NCBI RefSeq assembly: GCF_037027585.1
Contig: NZ_JAXCLE010000017.1
Location: forward strand, 1-64,000
Direction of reading: 5' to 3'
DNA: 64,000 nt
Source of the DNA: Solibacillus ferritrahens
Lineage (GTDB): Bacteria; Bacillota; Bacilli; Bacillales_A; Planococcaceae
This document shows positions 42,865-51,858 of the stretch, one piece after another. The translations under genes and the position numbers were made by a program. Numbering within the stretch: position 1 is the first letter of the stretch; each line of letters starts with the position of its first letter. Under the pieces are notes generated by a model. It had not been told where the DNA came from, did no database searches, and worked only from the letters and a program-made list of their open reading frames with translations.

Positions 42865-44631
42865 ATGGCACAAAGAACACATGCATGTGGCTTAGTAACT
42901 GCTGCGGAAGCAGGGCAGGAAATTGTTTTAAAAGGTTGGGTACAAAAACGACGTGATTTAGGTGGATTAATTTTCGTGGATATGCGTGACCGTGAAGGAA
43001 TCGTACAAGTAGTTTTCGGTGATCAAGCGAAGGATGCATTGGAGATAGCGGAAAAAATCCGTAATGAATATGTAATTGAAGTAAAAGGTAAAGTTGTTTT
43101 ACGTGATGCGTCACAAGTAAATAAAAATATGCAAACAGGCGAAATTGAAGTGGTGGCTTCTGAGTTAACAATTATTAACGAAGCAAAGAATCCTCCGTTC
43201 GCAATTGATAACAATGTTGAAGTTTCGGAAGAGTTACGCTTAAAATATCGTTATTTAGATTTACGTCGTCCAGTAATGTATGACACATTTAAAATGCGTT
43301 CAGATGTAACACGTACGATTCGTAACTTCCTGCAAAATGAAGGTTTTCTTGAAGTGGAGACACCAATCTTAACTAAGTCGACTCCAGAAGGTGCTCGTGA
43401 CTATTTAGTTCCATCTCGTGTTCATGACGGTGAATTTTATGCGTTGCCACAATCACCACAGTTATTTAAACAGCTACTAATGGTAGGTGGATTCGAGAAG
43501 TACTTCCAAATTGCCCGTTGTTTCCGTGATGAGGACTTGCGTGCTGACCGTCAACCTGAATTTACACAAGTGGACATCGAAACTTCATTCTTATCAATGG
43601 ATGAAATTATTGAGATGAACGAACGTCTTTTAACACAAGTTATGAAAGATGTGAAGGGAATTGATGTTGTAACGCCATTCCCACGTATGAGTTATAAGGA
43701 GGCTATGGATCGTTTCGGTTCAGACAAGCCAGATGTACGTTTCGGATTAGAGTTAAAACAACTTTCTCATATCGTAAAAGACTCAGCGTTCGGTGTATTT
43801 GCAAATGCTGTAGTTAATGGCGGAGAAGTGAAAGCAATCAACGTAAAAGGCGCGGCGGCAAATTACTCTCGTAAGGACATTGATGCATTAGGTGAATTTG
43901 CAGGACGATATGGCGCGAAAGGTTTAGCCTGGTTAAAAGTGACAGAAGAAGGCTTAAATGGCCCAATCGTAAAGTTCTTTGAAGGTGATGCAGCGAACGG
44001 GATTATCGAAGCAACTGAAGCACAAGCAGGCGACTTATTATTATTCGTTGCAGATAAATCTTCTGTAGTAGCAGATGCACTTGGTGCATTACGTTTAAAA
44101 TTAGCAAAAGAATTAGGCTTAATCGATGAGTCGAAATTCGAATTTTTATGGATTGTTGATTGGCCATTATTCGAATACGATGAGGCGGAAGGTCGCTATT
44201 ATGCAGCGCACCACCCATTCACTCGTCCATTCGATGAAGATTTAGAGTTAATGAATACAAACCCTAAAGAAGTTCGTGCACAAGCATATGATATCGTATT
44301 AAACGGTTATGAGCTTGGTGGGGGATCATTACGTATTTATGAGCCTGATTTACAAGCGAAAATGTTCGAACTTCTAGGATTCTCTGAAGAAGAGGCACGT
44401 GCACAGTTTGGTTTCCTATTGGAAGCGTTTGACTACGGTGTTCCTCCACATGGTGGTTTAGCAATGGGTCTTGACCGTTTAGTGATGCTACTTGCTGGCC
44501 GCACTAACTTACGTGATACAATTGCATTCCCTAAAACAGCAACGGCAAGCTGTTTATTAACAGAGGCTCCATCACAAGTTTCAGATGCACAGCTAGAAGA
44601 GTTAAGTCTTCGCGTCGCTTTGAAAAAATAA
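42865..44631 (+). CDS. aspS: Aspartate-tRNA ligase
   Basis: Class IIb synthetase, 588 residues, bacterial type: N-terminal OB-fold anticodon domain (about 15-105), catalytic core with QSPQLFKQLLM, motif 2 FRDEDLRADRQPEFTQVD, the bacterial GAD insertion (about 290-410) and motif 3 GLAMGLDRLVMLLAG. Ribosome site TTGGAGGAA. It ends the T-box-controlled operon at a strong terminator, and the 6S RNA gene follows. Whether it is Asp-specific or also charges tRNA-Asn cannot be read from motifs here. Confidence 0.98.
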   Translation: MAQRTHACGLVTAAEAGQEIVLKGWVQKRRDLGGLIFVDMRDREGIVQVVFGDQAKDALEIAEKIRNEYVIEVKGKVVLRDASQVNKNMQTGEIEVVASELTIINEAKNPPFAIDNNVEVSEELRLKYRYLDLRRPVMYDTFKMRSDVTRTIRNFLQNEGFLEVETPILTKSTPEGARDYLVPSRVHDGEFYALPQSPQLFKQLLMVGGFEKYFQIARCFRDEDLRADRQPEFTQVDIETSFLSMDEIIEMNERLLTQVMKDVKGIDVVTPFPRMSYKEAMDRFGSDKPDVRFGLELKQLSHIVKDSAFGVFANAVVNGGEVKAINVKGAAANYSRKDIDALGEFAGRYGAKGLAWLKVTEEGLNGPIVKFFEGDAANGIIEATEAQAGDLLLFVADKSSVVADALGALRLKLAKELGLIDESKFEFLWIVDWPLFEYDEAEGRYYAAHHPFTRPFDEDLELMNTNPKEVRAQAYDIVLNGYELGGGSLRIYEPDLQAKMFELLGFSEEEARAQFGFLLEAFDYGVPPHGGLAMGLDRLVMLLAGRTNLRDTIAFPKTATASCLLTEAPSQVSDAQLEELSLRVALKK

Positions 44632-44642
44632 TAAAACAAAGG

Positions 44643-44684
44643 ACTCGACAGCTTGAAAAGAAGTTTAAAGCTGTCGAGTTTTTC
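44643..44684 (+). terminator. hisS-aspS terminator
   Basis: ACTCGACAGCTT (44643-44654) pairs with AAGCTGTCGAGT (44668-44679), followed by TTTTT. Confidence 0.9.
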
Positions 44685-44743
44685 TAAATATTTCAAGTGA
44701 AATAGTACATTTTTATTATTTTGAACTAAAAATGATATTTTAA

Positions 44744-44772
44744 TTGAATTATCAGAAATTTGATGTTAATAT
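44744..44772 (+). promoter_or_regulatory. Promoter of the 6S RNA gene
   Basis: TTGAAT (44744-44749), exactly 17 bases, then TAATAT (44767-44772), placing the RNA start at about 44780, right at the closing stem. Confidence 0.65.
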
Positions 44773-44779
44773 CTATTTA

Positions 44780-44985
44780 ACACGAATCCTAAAGTGTTCG
44801 TCGCTAAATTTGTTACTTAACACTTTTGACCGAACATTAAATCGTTGGGAGCTACTTATTACCGTAGCGGCAAACATGCCCCATTTGGAGCGGGACGTTT
44901 AAAGTTACGACTAGTGCACCCCCTTGCTATTCATGCGGGATCAAAACGATGTTGTTTAGCAAGACGGCACATTTGGGATTCGTAT
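44780..44985 (+). ncRNA. ssrS: 6S RNA (RNA polymerase regulator)
   Basis: A non-coding transcript of about 200 nt. Its ends form a long closing stem: ACGAATCCTAAA (44782-44793) with TTTGGGATTCGT (44972-44983), extended by GTGT-T-CGTC against GACGGCAC. The inside is a long irregular hairpin with an open centre, the hallmark of 6S RNA, which mimics an open promoter and traps SigA-RNA polymerase in stationary phase. In B. subtilis bsrA (6S-1) lies between aspS and yrvM, exactly as here. A promoter at 44744 and a terminator at 44996 frame it. There is no open reading frame in this gap. Confidence 0.87.
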
Positions 44986-44995
44986 TTAATTTCTC

Positions 44996-45032
44996 TACTC
45001 TTCGACTAATAAGTTAGAAGGGTATTTTTTTT
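44996..45032 (+). terminator. Terminator after the 6S RNA gene
   Basis: TACTCTTC (44996-45003) pairs with GAAGGGTA (45017-45024), followed by eight T. Confidence 0.8.
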
Positions 45033-45177
45033 GTTGAAAAATACACTATTTTATTTAACTGGAAGATTAAATTAAAACTTTATCAACACTCGAATACTTT
45101 TAATATGTTGCTTGCATATAAGAATTGTTGTCGTTATAATGCCTAGTAGAATGATAAAGATTGAGGGGTAAAATTAA

Positions 45178-45939
45178 ATGTTACATCAATTTTCACGAAA
45201 TGAGCTAGCTATCGGTACAGAGGGCTTACAAAAATTAAAAAATACAACAGTCGCAATTTTAGGTGTAGGAGGGGTGGGCTCTTTTGCAGCTGAGGCATGT
45301 GCACGCAGTGGTATCGGTCGAATAATTTTAGTCGATAAAGATAATGTCGATATAACAAATGTAAACCGTCAGTTAGTTGCGTATTTATCAACAGTAGGGA
45401 AGTCAAAATCAGCAGTTATGAAAGAACGCATTGCAGATATTAACCCAGAATGTGAAGTAATTGATATGCATATGTTCTATACGGAAGAGACATATGAAGA
45501 GTTTTTTGCACAGGGGATTGATTATGTTATTGATGCATCCGATACAGTCATGTACAAAATTCATATTATGAAGGAATGTTTAAAGCGTGATATTCCAATT
45601 ATCTCAAGTATGGGTGCAGCTAATAAGATGGACCCAACACGTTTCCAAATTGCCGATATTTCGAAAACACATACTGATCCACTTGCAAAAGTAATCCGTA
45701 CTAAGCTCCGTAAAGAGGGTATCAAAAAGGGTATTACAGTTGTGTTTTCTGATGAATCACCTATTGTTGTACGTCCAGATGTCGCGCAATATGTAGGGAA
45801 ACCTGAAGCAGAAATTCGTAAAGCAAAATTACCGCCTTCTTCAAATGCATTCGTACCATCTGTTGCTGGTTTAATTTCAGCAAGCTGGGTAATCAATACC
45901 ATTTTAAAAGATGTGGAAATTAACCGCGTTCAAGGATAG
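45178..45939 (+). CDS. tcdA: tRNA threonylcarbamoyladenosine dehydratase (TcdA/YrvM)
   Basis: ThiF/MoeB-like E1 enzyme of 253 residues that uses ATP to cyclise t6A37 to ct6A in tRNAs. ATP-binding glycine loop GVGGVGSFAAEACARSGIG at about 31-49, Asp and Arg of DKDNVDITNVNRQ, YVIDASDTVMYKI and the C-terminal FVPSVAGLISASWVI. AGGGGTAAAA precedes the ATG. Same position as yrvM in B. subtilis. Monocistronic with a strong terminator behind. Confidence 0.95.
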   Translation: MLHQFSRNELAIGTEGLQKLKNTTVAILGVGGVGSFAAEACARSGIGRIILVDKDNVDITNVNRQLVAYLSTVGKSKSAVMKERIADINPECEVIDMHMFYTEETYEEFFAQGIDYVIDASDTVMYKIHIMKECLKRDIPIISSMGAANKMDPTRFQIADISKTHTDPLAKVIRTKLRKEGIKKGITVVFSDESPIVVRPDVAQYVGKPEAEIRKAKLPPSSNAFVPSVAGLISASWVINTILKDVEINRVQG

Positions 45940-45947
45940 TATAAGGA

Positions 45948-45994
45948 AAAAGCTGTGTAAAAAGTCAAAATGACTTTTTACACAGCTTTTTTTC
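45948..45994 (+). terminator. Terminator, GCTGTGTTA family copy 3
   Basis: A nearly perfect 20-bp stem (45948-45967 against 45971-45990) with the shared GCTGTGT and AAAGTCA elements, followed by TTTTT. Confidence 0.85.
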
Positions 45995-46037
45995 GTAAAG
46001 GATGTCTACTGAGATGTCCTTTCGGATACCTATATAT

Positions 46038-47495
46038 TTATTGAATTATTTTTAATGCTTGTTGATAAGTTTCTTCAATATTTTTCGTCACATCGTCTTG
46101 ATCTTTAGAAATTCTCTCTAAAACGTTGCATAGTTCATCAATGGAGCTAGTACTTTGCTCAATAATTGCAGCGAATTCGTTTGTTGCAACTTGTACTGAT
46201 TCGCCATTTTTTTCTATCGATTTTACGCTTGTTGAAAACTGAGTTAAATTTTGCTGTAAATTATTCATAGCTTGAAATAAATTCGTGAAAGTATTATTAG
46301 AATTTTCAATCATTTGAACTTGGATTTCGACATGATTTAATCCATACGTTAATCGATCAAGAGCAAGTTTATTATACGAATTGACCTGTGCTAAATTTTC
46401 ATCAATCTTTAGTACAGTATCATCTGTCAAGCTTGCCAATTTACGGATTTCCTGTGCAACTACCGCAAATCCTTTTCCATGTTCGCCTGCACGCGCAGCT
46501 TCTATAGAGGCATTCAATGCCAATAAATTGGTTTGTTCCGTAATTTTATGAATTGAATAAGCAAACTGATTCGTTTCATTTATTTTATCTGATAAGGACA
46601 TAAATGTCATATTAAGGTCATTGAAAAATGCAGTAAACTGATCAATTTCCTGCTTGAGCTTTGTCATGGAATTGACTCCATCTACAGCACTCACACTTCC
46701 ATCTTCCGCTTCAGTGACAATTTTATTAAGCTCTGTAACGATGGAGTGTAGCTCTCTATTCGTTAAATCGGTGTTTTGAACAATGGATTGTACGTGATCG
46801 GATTGTTTATGTGCCCCGGTTCTCACTTCTTTTAGAGAAGCCAACATTTGTTGATGTGCAGCACTCGATTGATTAGTACTGTCTGTTATAAGTTCAAGTT
46901 TCGAAGTGATACCTTGCACGGAAGATTCCAGAAGCTGATGCAATTGTTCTTCATGAACAGCGCGCTCGTTTGCCTGAATCATATAATTCTCAATATTGCT
47001 GAACATTTTTTTATTTTGTCTCACTTGTAGAAGAATAGCGACAAACATTAAGGTTTGAACTACGAAAACATTTGCTGGATCAACGGCAAAACCTTCAGTA
47101 TCCATAGTGAAATTAAATACCAAACCAAGAGTAGAGGCAATATATCCTGCGCACAGAACTTTTATTCGATTGTGGACACTACTTAAAATTAGTACAAAAA
47201 TACTTAAAATAATTGTCGCTAATGTTACTTTATTGGTAATGATTGTACCGTACACAGTCAAGACTGACGCGATGATAACGACGTATGGAAAATAAGGATG
47301 CAATACTACTACTTTTCGTTGGATAAAGTAACATATAAGTGTAATAGTCAAAGGGATAATTAACGATAGAGCGACTCCGATGGGACGATCAATAATAAGT
47401 TGGGCAACGCTGCCTAAAAAAGCGGCCATCCCGTAGACAATCATTAAAATTGTGTTTTTTTCTTGTAAATCTTTTGCATTTAATTGATGAATCAT
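46038..47495 (-). CDS. Methyl-accepting chemotaxis protein with polytopic membrane sensor
   Basis: A 485-residue chemoreceptor. The first 160 residues hold about six membrane helices (about 17-35, 40-58, 70-87, 90-107, 112-130, 141-158) with almost no external loops, so the signal is sensed within or near the membrane. No HAMP domain is evident. The cytoplasmic MCP signalling domain (about 190-485) has the hairpin tip region ITEQTNLLALNASIEAARAGEHGKGFAVVAQEIRKLA, where CheA and CheW bind. ATG 47495 follows AAAGGTGAT. Ligand unknown. Confidence 0.93.
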   Translation of the reverse strand: MIHQLNAKDLQEKNTILMIVYGMAAFLGSVAQLIIDRPIGVALSLIIPLTITLICYFIQRKVVVLHPYFPYVVIIASVLTVYGTIITNKVTLATIILSIFVLILSSVHNRIKVLCAGYIASTLGLVFNFTMDTEGFAVDPANVFVVQTLMFVAILLQVRQNKKMFSNIENYMIQANERAVHEEQLHQLLESSVQGITSKLELITDSTNQSSAAHQQMLASLKEVRTGAHKQSDHVQSIVQNTDLTNRELHSIVTELNKIVTEAEDGSVSAVDGVNSMTKLKQEIDQFTAFFNDLNMTFMSLSDKINETNQFAYSIHKITEQTNLLALNASIEAARAGEHGKGFAVVAQEIRKLASLTDDTVLKIDENLAQVNSYNKLALDRLTYGLNHVEIQVQMIENSNNTFTNLFQAMNNLQQNLTQFSTSVKSIEKNGESVQVATNEFAAIIEQSTSSIDELCNVLERISKDQDDVTKNIEETYQQALKIIQ

Positions 47496-47668
47496 AATAT
47501 CACCTTTCCATAAAATGTCGTTATTTTACAACAAATTACATGCTTTTATTAATTTATACAGTATTTTCCTCACATTGTCACGTCTTTTTGAATGACTATT
47601 CATTTCATTTTTTTGGTTATTATTATTGTGATAAAATAATAAGAAGAGTGTGAAAGGGGACTACCACA

Positions 47669-48073
47669 ATGCCAATTCTACAGTTGGAGTACCGGGGGCT
47701 TAATCTATACGATTTGGTGGATACAGTAGAAATCGCGATTGATGCCGATTTACAAATGATTCACATTTATGATACGCAGCAAATTGTAGAACCTGAGTAT
47801 GATTTTTCAACGAAAAGTTACATGTTAAGTGAAGGGTTTTGGAAGATGGCTAAAACGATAAAAGAAAAACAATTTTTTCTTGAAAATGAAGAAAGTAATC
47901 TGGAAATGTGGATTACACCTTTTAAATGGGTTTTTTATAGTTCTAATCAATTAATTAAAGTTTTTGAAGATGGAAAGATTAAAGTACACTCTATAGCCAC
48001 ATGTTCTGAAGATATGCTATTGTACGAAAAGTACTTTTCTCGTCTGAAGGGCGAATTTTTCAATGGCAAATGA
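47669..48073 (+). CDS. Hypothetical protein (134 aa)
   Basis: Not recognised. Small cytosolic protein, rich in aromatic residues, with apparent beta strands (EIAIDADLQMIHIYD, MWITPFKWVFYSSNQ) and a C-terminal helix. AAAGGGG lies 9 bases before ATG 47669. The region divergent to it is the chemoreceptor promoter region. A nine-codon frame (48101-48130) with a good AAAGGGG sits between it and the next gene, but is too short to call. Confidence 0.7.
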   Translation: MPILQLEYRGLNLYDLVDTVEIAIDADLQMIHIYDTQQIVEPEYDFSTKSYMLSEGFWKMAKTIKEKQFFLENEESNLEMWITPFKWVFYSSNQLIKVFEDGKIKVHSIATCSEDMLLYEKYFSRLKGEFFNGK

Positions 48074-48220
48074 CATAATATTCTATTAAAGGGGTTAATA
48101 ATGGCAAAAATATGGCAGGATTTAAGTTAATTCTTCGTTTTTGCAGTATAATACCTTTTTTTTGTTATAGTAAAGATACGTATTGATTATAATGCATGGG
48201 GATGCAAGGAGGACAATAGA

Positions 48221-48715
48221 ATGACAATTGAAATGAAAAATGATTTATTGAATTTACCTAGTCTACAATTGAAAATGGATAATATCGTTTTTGATAATAT
48301 TGATACAAAGCCTAATTGGTCAAAAGCTTATGAACAGCTTGACGAGCTATTGCAGAAGGTAGCTTTCAATTTTATTAATTATATTGCAAAAAGCAATGGA
48401 GAAATGCCACCATCAACTACTTACTGGACTTTATATATGGACATTACTTCAAAACTTCTTTATTTTACTGGTTTAGCTCATTCGAATTTAATTGCAGAAG
48501 ATGATGCGGATGCACGTGCACATATTATTGAGCTTTATCATATTAGCGCAGGCTGCATTCCAAATGCCCTTTTGGAAAATAATGAAGAATTAATTTCTGA
48601 AATTAAAAAGAGTATCCAGCAATTAAGTGGTCAAGAAGAAGTAGAGTTGCAAGTTGCAGAAAATTTAGAAAACTGCATGGAAAAATTTTATGCTTTTACG
48701 AAGTCCTACGAATAA
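48221..48715 (+). CDS. Hypothetical protein (164 aa)
   Basis: Not recognised. Acidic, helical and cytosolic: starts MTIEMKNDLLNLPSLQLKM, with a Tyr/Trp-containing middle (TTYWTLYMDITSKLLYFTGLAH) and an acidic C-terminal helix. GGAGG precedes the ATG by about 7 bases. It ends at a strong bidirectional terminator facing rarA. No function proposed. Confidence 0.75.
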   Translation: MTIEMKNDLLNLPSLQLKMDNIVFDNIDTKPNWSKAYEQLDELLQKVAFNFINYIAKSNGEMPPSTTYWTLYMDITSKLLYFTGLAHSNLIAEDDADARAHIIELYHISAGCIPNALLENNEELISEIKKSIQQLSGQEEVELQVAENLENCMEKFYAFTKSYE

Positions 48716-48722
48716 AATAATG

Positions 48723-48761
48723 AAAGAGCCATTTTCTTAAGCTGAAAATGGCTCTTTTTAT
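48723..48761. terminator. Bidirectional terminator
   Basis: AAAGAGCCATTTTC (48723-48736) pairs with GAAAATGGCTCTTT (48744-48757), flanked by T on the plus strand. Lies between convergent genes. Confidence 0.85.
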
Positions 48762-48785
48762 AATTATGAGTTAGAATACCGCAGA

Positions 48786-50078
48786 TTAACTTTTTGTTTC
48801 ATTGCGGAATGATTTTAATTTTTCATAAATTGCAGCCATTCTTTTTTCTTCCCCAGCAATGACAGGTTGATAAAATTCCAACCCTACTAGTTCATCCGGT
48901 AAGTATTGCTGTTGAACCCAGCCTCCAAATGTTCCAATTGGGGAATCGTGTGGGTATTTGTATCCGACATGACCGAGGGTTGCCGCTCCCGCGTAGTGTG
49001 CATCTTTAAGATGGTTCGGAATAGCACCTGTTTTTCCATCATGGATCGCAGCTATTGCTTTGTCGAGCGCTTTATAGGCTGAATTTGATTTGTCAGAAAG
49101 ACACATTTCCACTACAGCCGTTGCGAGGGGGATACGGGCTTCAGGTAAACCGAGCTTTACGGCTGCCTCAGTTGCTGCCTGTACATTTGCACCTACACTT
49201 GGATTTGCAAGACCGATATCTTCATACGCCATGACGAGAAGTCGCCGGCATACTGCAATTAAATCTCCACTTTCCAATAAGTGGGCTAAATAATAAAGTG
49301 CTGCATTTGGGTCACTGCCGCGGACAGACTTTTGAAGGGCTGATAATAAATTATAGAAATTCGAACCCCCTTTACCCCCGAAAACACCAATCCGTTTAGC
49401 GAGTGCCTCTATCGCATTATCATTTAATTCAGTAACTCCATCCACTTCATCTGAAGCATAATATACAGATTCAAGCAATGTTAAAGCTTTCCTCGCATCG
49501 CCGTTTGAAGCATTTGCAATATTTTCGATTTGTGTAGTTGTTGCTTCTATTTTTTCATTCCCTAATCCACGTTCTTTATCTTTTAATGCCATGTGAAGTA
49601 ACTGTTTTACATCTTCTATTGTGAGCCGTTCCAACTGTAAAATTTCCCCACACCTTGAACGAATGGCTGGGTTGACATCGTGAAATGGATTTTCAGTTGT
49701 TGCACCAATAAGGATAATTGAGCCGTTTTCAACATGCGGCAGCAATGTATCCTGCTGTAATTTGTTGAAGCGATGTATTTCGTCGAGAAACAAAATGACC
49801 TTTCCGCTCATCCGTGCATCCATCACAACTTGTTCAATGTCTTTTTTTCCGGCATGAGTTGCATTTAAAGCGAAAAAAGGGAGCTTTGTACTACCAGCAA
49901 TGGCATTTGCGATTGAAGTTTTTCCTACTCCTGGAGGACCATATAGCAGCATTGACGGAATATGGTCTTTTTCAATCATTTTAAAAAGTGGTGTATGTGG
50001 GCCAATAATATTCTGTTGTCCGACAATTTCCCGAATGGTACGAGGTCTCATTTTATAGGCGAGCGGTTCGTTCTGCAC
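48786..50078 (-). CDS. rarA: Replication-associated recombination protein RarA/MgsA
   Basis: AAA+ ATPase of 430 residues related to clamp loaders, acting at stalled replication forks. Walker A GPPGVGKTS, Walker B VILFLDEIHRFNK, sensor 1 GATTENPF, arginine finger region AIRSRCGE, and the C-terminal MgsA tetramerisation domain (GGWVQQQYLPDELVG). GTG 50078 is the preferred start, 9 bases after AAAGGAG; an ATG 33 bases earlier has no site. B. subtilis yrvN holds the same position between yrvM and cymR. Confidence 0.95.
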   Translation of the reverse strand: MQNEPLAYKMRPRTIREIVGQQNIIGPHTPLFKMIEKDHIPSMLLYGPPGVGKTSIANAIAGSTKLPFFALNATHAGKKDIEQVVMDARMSGKVILFLDEIHRFNKLQQDTLLPHVENGSIILIGATTENPFHDVNPAIRSRCGEILQLERLTIEDVKQLLHMALKDKERGLGNEKIEATTTQIENIANASNGDARKALTLLESVYYASDEVDGVTELNDNAIEALAKRIGVFGGKGGSNFYNLLSALQKSVRGSDPNAALYYLAHLLESGDLIAVCRRLLVMAYEDIGLANPSVGANVQAATEAAVKLGLPEARIPLATAVVEMCLSDKSNSAYKALDKAIAAIHDGKTGAIPNHLKDAHYAGAATLGHVGYKYPHDSPIGTFGGWVQQQYLPDELVGLEFYQPVIAGEEKRMAAIYEKLKSFRNETKS

Positions 50079-50163
50079 AATTGTTCGCTCCTTTACTTTT
50101 TTATAGAACATAAACTTTATATCATTTATAATAAAGTATTTCCGAGTGGTTTAAAAGGAGTTA

Positions 50164-50172
50164 TGGTATAAT
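50164..50172 (+). promoter_or_regulatory. Extended -10 promoter of cymR operon
   Basis: TGG-TATAAT, an extended -10 box, 38 bases before the cymR start; no good -35 is visible. Confidence 0.5.
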
Positions 50173-50209
50173 AGATGTTATAAATGGACTAGAAAATAGA
50201 GGTGTTACA

Positions 50210-50629
50210 ATGAAAATTTCAACAAAAGGTCGTTACGGTTTAACAATAATGATAGAACTTGCTAAACAATATGGAGGAGGACCAATTCCTTTGCGTCAAA
50301 TTGCAGCAGACAAAGAGTTATCTGAAGCATACTTGGAGCAGTTAGTTTCTCCACTCCGTAATGCAGGACTTGTAAAAAGTGTACGTGGCGCTTATGGCGG
50401 TTATATGTTAGCACATAAGCCAAACGAAATTTCAGCTGCAGATGTTATTCGCGTATTGGAAGGTCCGATTCAACCGGTCGAAGGAATTGAAAATGAAGAG
50501 GCTCCTCAACGTGAATTGTGGATGCGCATCCGGGATGCAGTAAAAAATGTTTTGGACACAACTACAATTGAAGATTTAGCGAAATATACAAATAATGAAG
50601 TATCTGACGGCTATATGTTTTACATTTAG
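50210..50629 (+). CDS. cymR: Rrf2 family cysteine metabolism repressor CymR
   Basis: A 139-residue Rrf2 regulator with N-terminal winged helix (MKISTKGRYGLTIMIELAKQYG, recognition helix SEAYLEQLVSPLRNAGLV, wing GAYGGYMLAHKP). It lacks the three-Cys cluster of IscR, in line with CymR, which binds DNA with cysteine synthase CysK as partner. Controls sulfur and cysteine genes. The desulfurase gene lies 24 bases downstream and is cotranscribed; gene order equals that of B. subtilis. Confidence 0.95.
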   Translation: MKISTKGRYGLTIMIELAKQYGGGPIPLRQIAADKELSEAYLEQLVSPLRNAGLVKSVRGAYGGYMLAHKPNEISAADVIRVLEGPIQPVEGIENEEAPQRELWMRIRDAVKNVLDTTTIEDLAKYTNNEVSDGYMFYI

Positions 50630-50653
50630 TGTTATTTAAAGGAGTTAGTTAGT

Positions 50654-51799
50654 TTGAAAAATACAATTTACCTCGATCATGCAGCCACGTCACCAGTAGC
50701 ACCTGAAGTCATTGAGGTGATGGCCCGTGCAATGGCGGAGGAAAGTGGAAATGCATCAAGTATTCATACAGTAGGACGCCGTGCACGTAAAGCACTGGAT
50801 GAGGCGAGAACAAGCTTGGCTCAAAAAATCAACGCGAAATCGTCTGAGATAATTTTCACAAGTGGAGGTACAGAAGCCGATAATATGGCTATTTTTGGTA
50901 CTGCCTATGCCCGCCAACATGAAGGGAAGCATATTATTACCACTCAAATTGAACACCACGCCGTTTTACATGCATGTGAAAAGCTTGAAAAAGAAGGCTT
51001 TACGGTGACTTATTTACCTGTCGATCGCACAGGCCGAGTAAGTGCAGATCAAGTAAAGGCTGCTTTACGTGAAGATACGATATTGGTAACGATTATGTAT
51101 GGCAACAATGAAATTGGTACGATTCAGCCAATCGCTGAAATTGGAGAGGTTTTAAAAAACCATATAACAACATTCCATACTGATGCCGTCCAAGCTTTTG
51201 GCTTAGAGAAGATTGATGTTGAAGCACTTCATATTGATTTATTAAGTGTTTCTGCGCATAAAATAAACGGTCCAAAAGGCATCGGTTTTTTATATGCAAA
51301 AACAGGTGTAAAAGTTTCAAGCTTACTGCACGGTGGTTCTCAAGAAAAAAAACGACGCGCAGGAACGGAAAATGTACCGGCTGTTGTAGCATTTTCAAAG
51401 GCTGCAGACTTAGTCGAAGAAGAGCTTCAGCTGCGCAAAGAAAAATATAATAATTTTAAAAATATTTTAATTGAACAGTTCAGAGTGGCAAATATCGATT
51501 TCCATATAAATGGTCATCAAACAGACGTGTTGGCACATGTGTTTAACGTGACATTCCCAGGAACAGATGTAGAGTCATTTTTAATCAATCTGGATATGGC
51601 TGGAGTACTTGTATCGAGTGGTTCTGCATGTACAGCAGGTTCGATCGATCCATCCCATGTATTAGTGGCAATGTTTGGACAAGATGCGCCTGAGCTTCGT
51701 AGTTCCATTCGTTTCAGTTTTGGGTTAGGATTAACAGATGAGTTAGTGCGAGAAGCAGGTAAGCGTACTGCTGAAATTGTGAAACGTCTAACTTCGTAA
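50654..51799 (+). CDS. Cysteine desulfurase (IscS-like, YrvO type)
   Basis: PLP enzyme of 381 residues that takes sulfur from cysteine and hands the persulfide to MnmA for tRNA 2-thiolation. PLP lysine in SVSAHKINGPKG; catalytic Cys in SSGSACTAGS; HHAVLHACE near the active site. Start is TTG 50654 with AAAGGAG 9 bases upstream. In B. subtilis YrvO is the dedicated partner of MnmA, whose gene follows 59 bases later. Confidence 0.95.
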   Translation: MKNTIYLDHAATSPVAPEVIEVMARAMAEESGNASSIHTVGRRARKALDEARTSLAQKINAKSSEIIFTSGGTEADNMAIFGTAYARQHEGKHIITTQIEHHAVLHACEKLEKEGFTVTYLPVDRTGRVSADQVKAALREDTILVTIMYGNNEIGTIQPIAEIGEVLKNHITTFHTDAVQAFGLEKIDVEALHIDLLSVSAHKINGPKGIGFLYAKTGVKVSSLLHGGSQEKKRRAGTENVPAVVAFSKAADLVEEELQLRKEKYNNFKNILIEQFRVANIDFHINGHQTDVLAHVFNVTFPGTDVESFLINLDMAGVLVSSGSACTAGSIDPSHVLVAMFGQDAPELRSSIRFSFGLGLTDELVREAGKRTAEIVKRLTS

Positions 51800-51858
51800 A
51801 TATATAAGGAAGACTTCGCGCCTTTTACGCGATTTGTCTAAGAAAAGGTGAATAGTAA

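Noticed and set aside
48101..48130. Nine-codon frame MAKIWQDLS with a good AAAGGGG site
   Set aside because: Could be a leader peptide, but there is no attenuator structure or codon pattern behind it, and chance is likely at this length.
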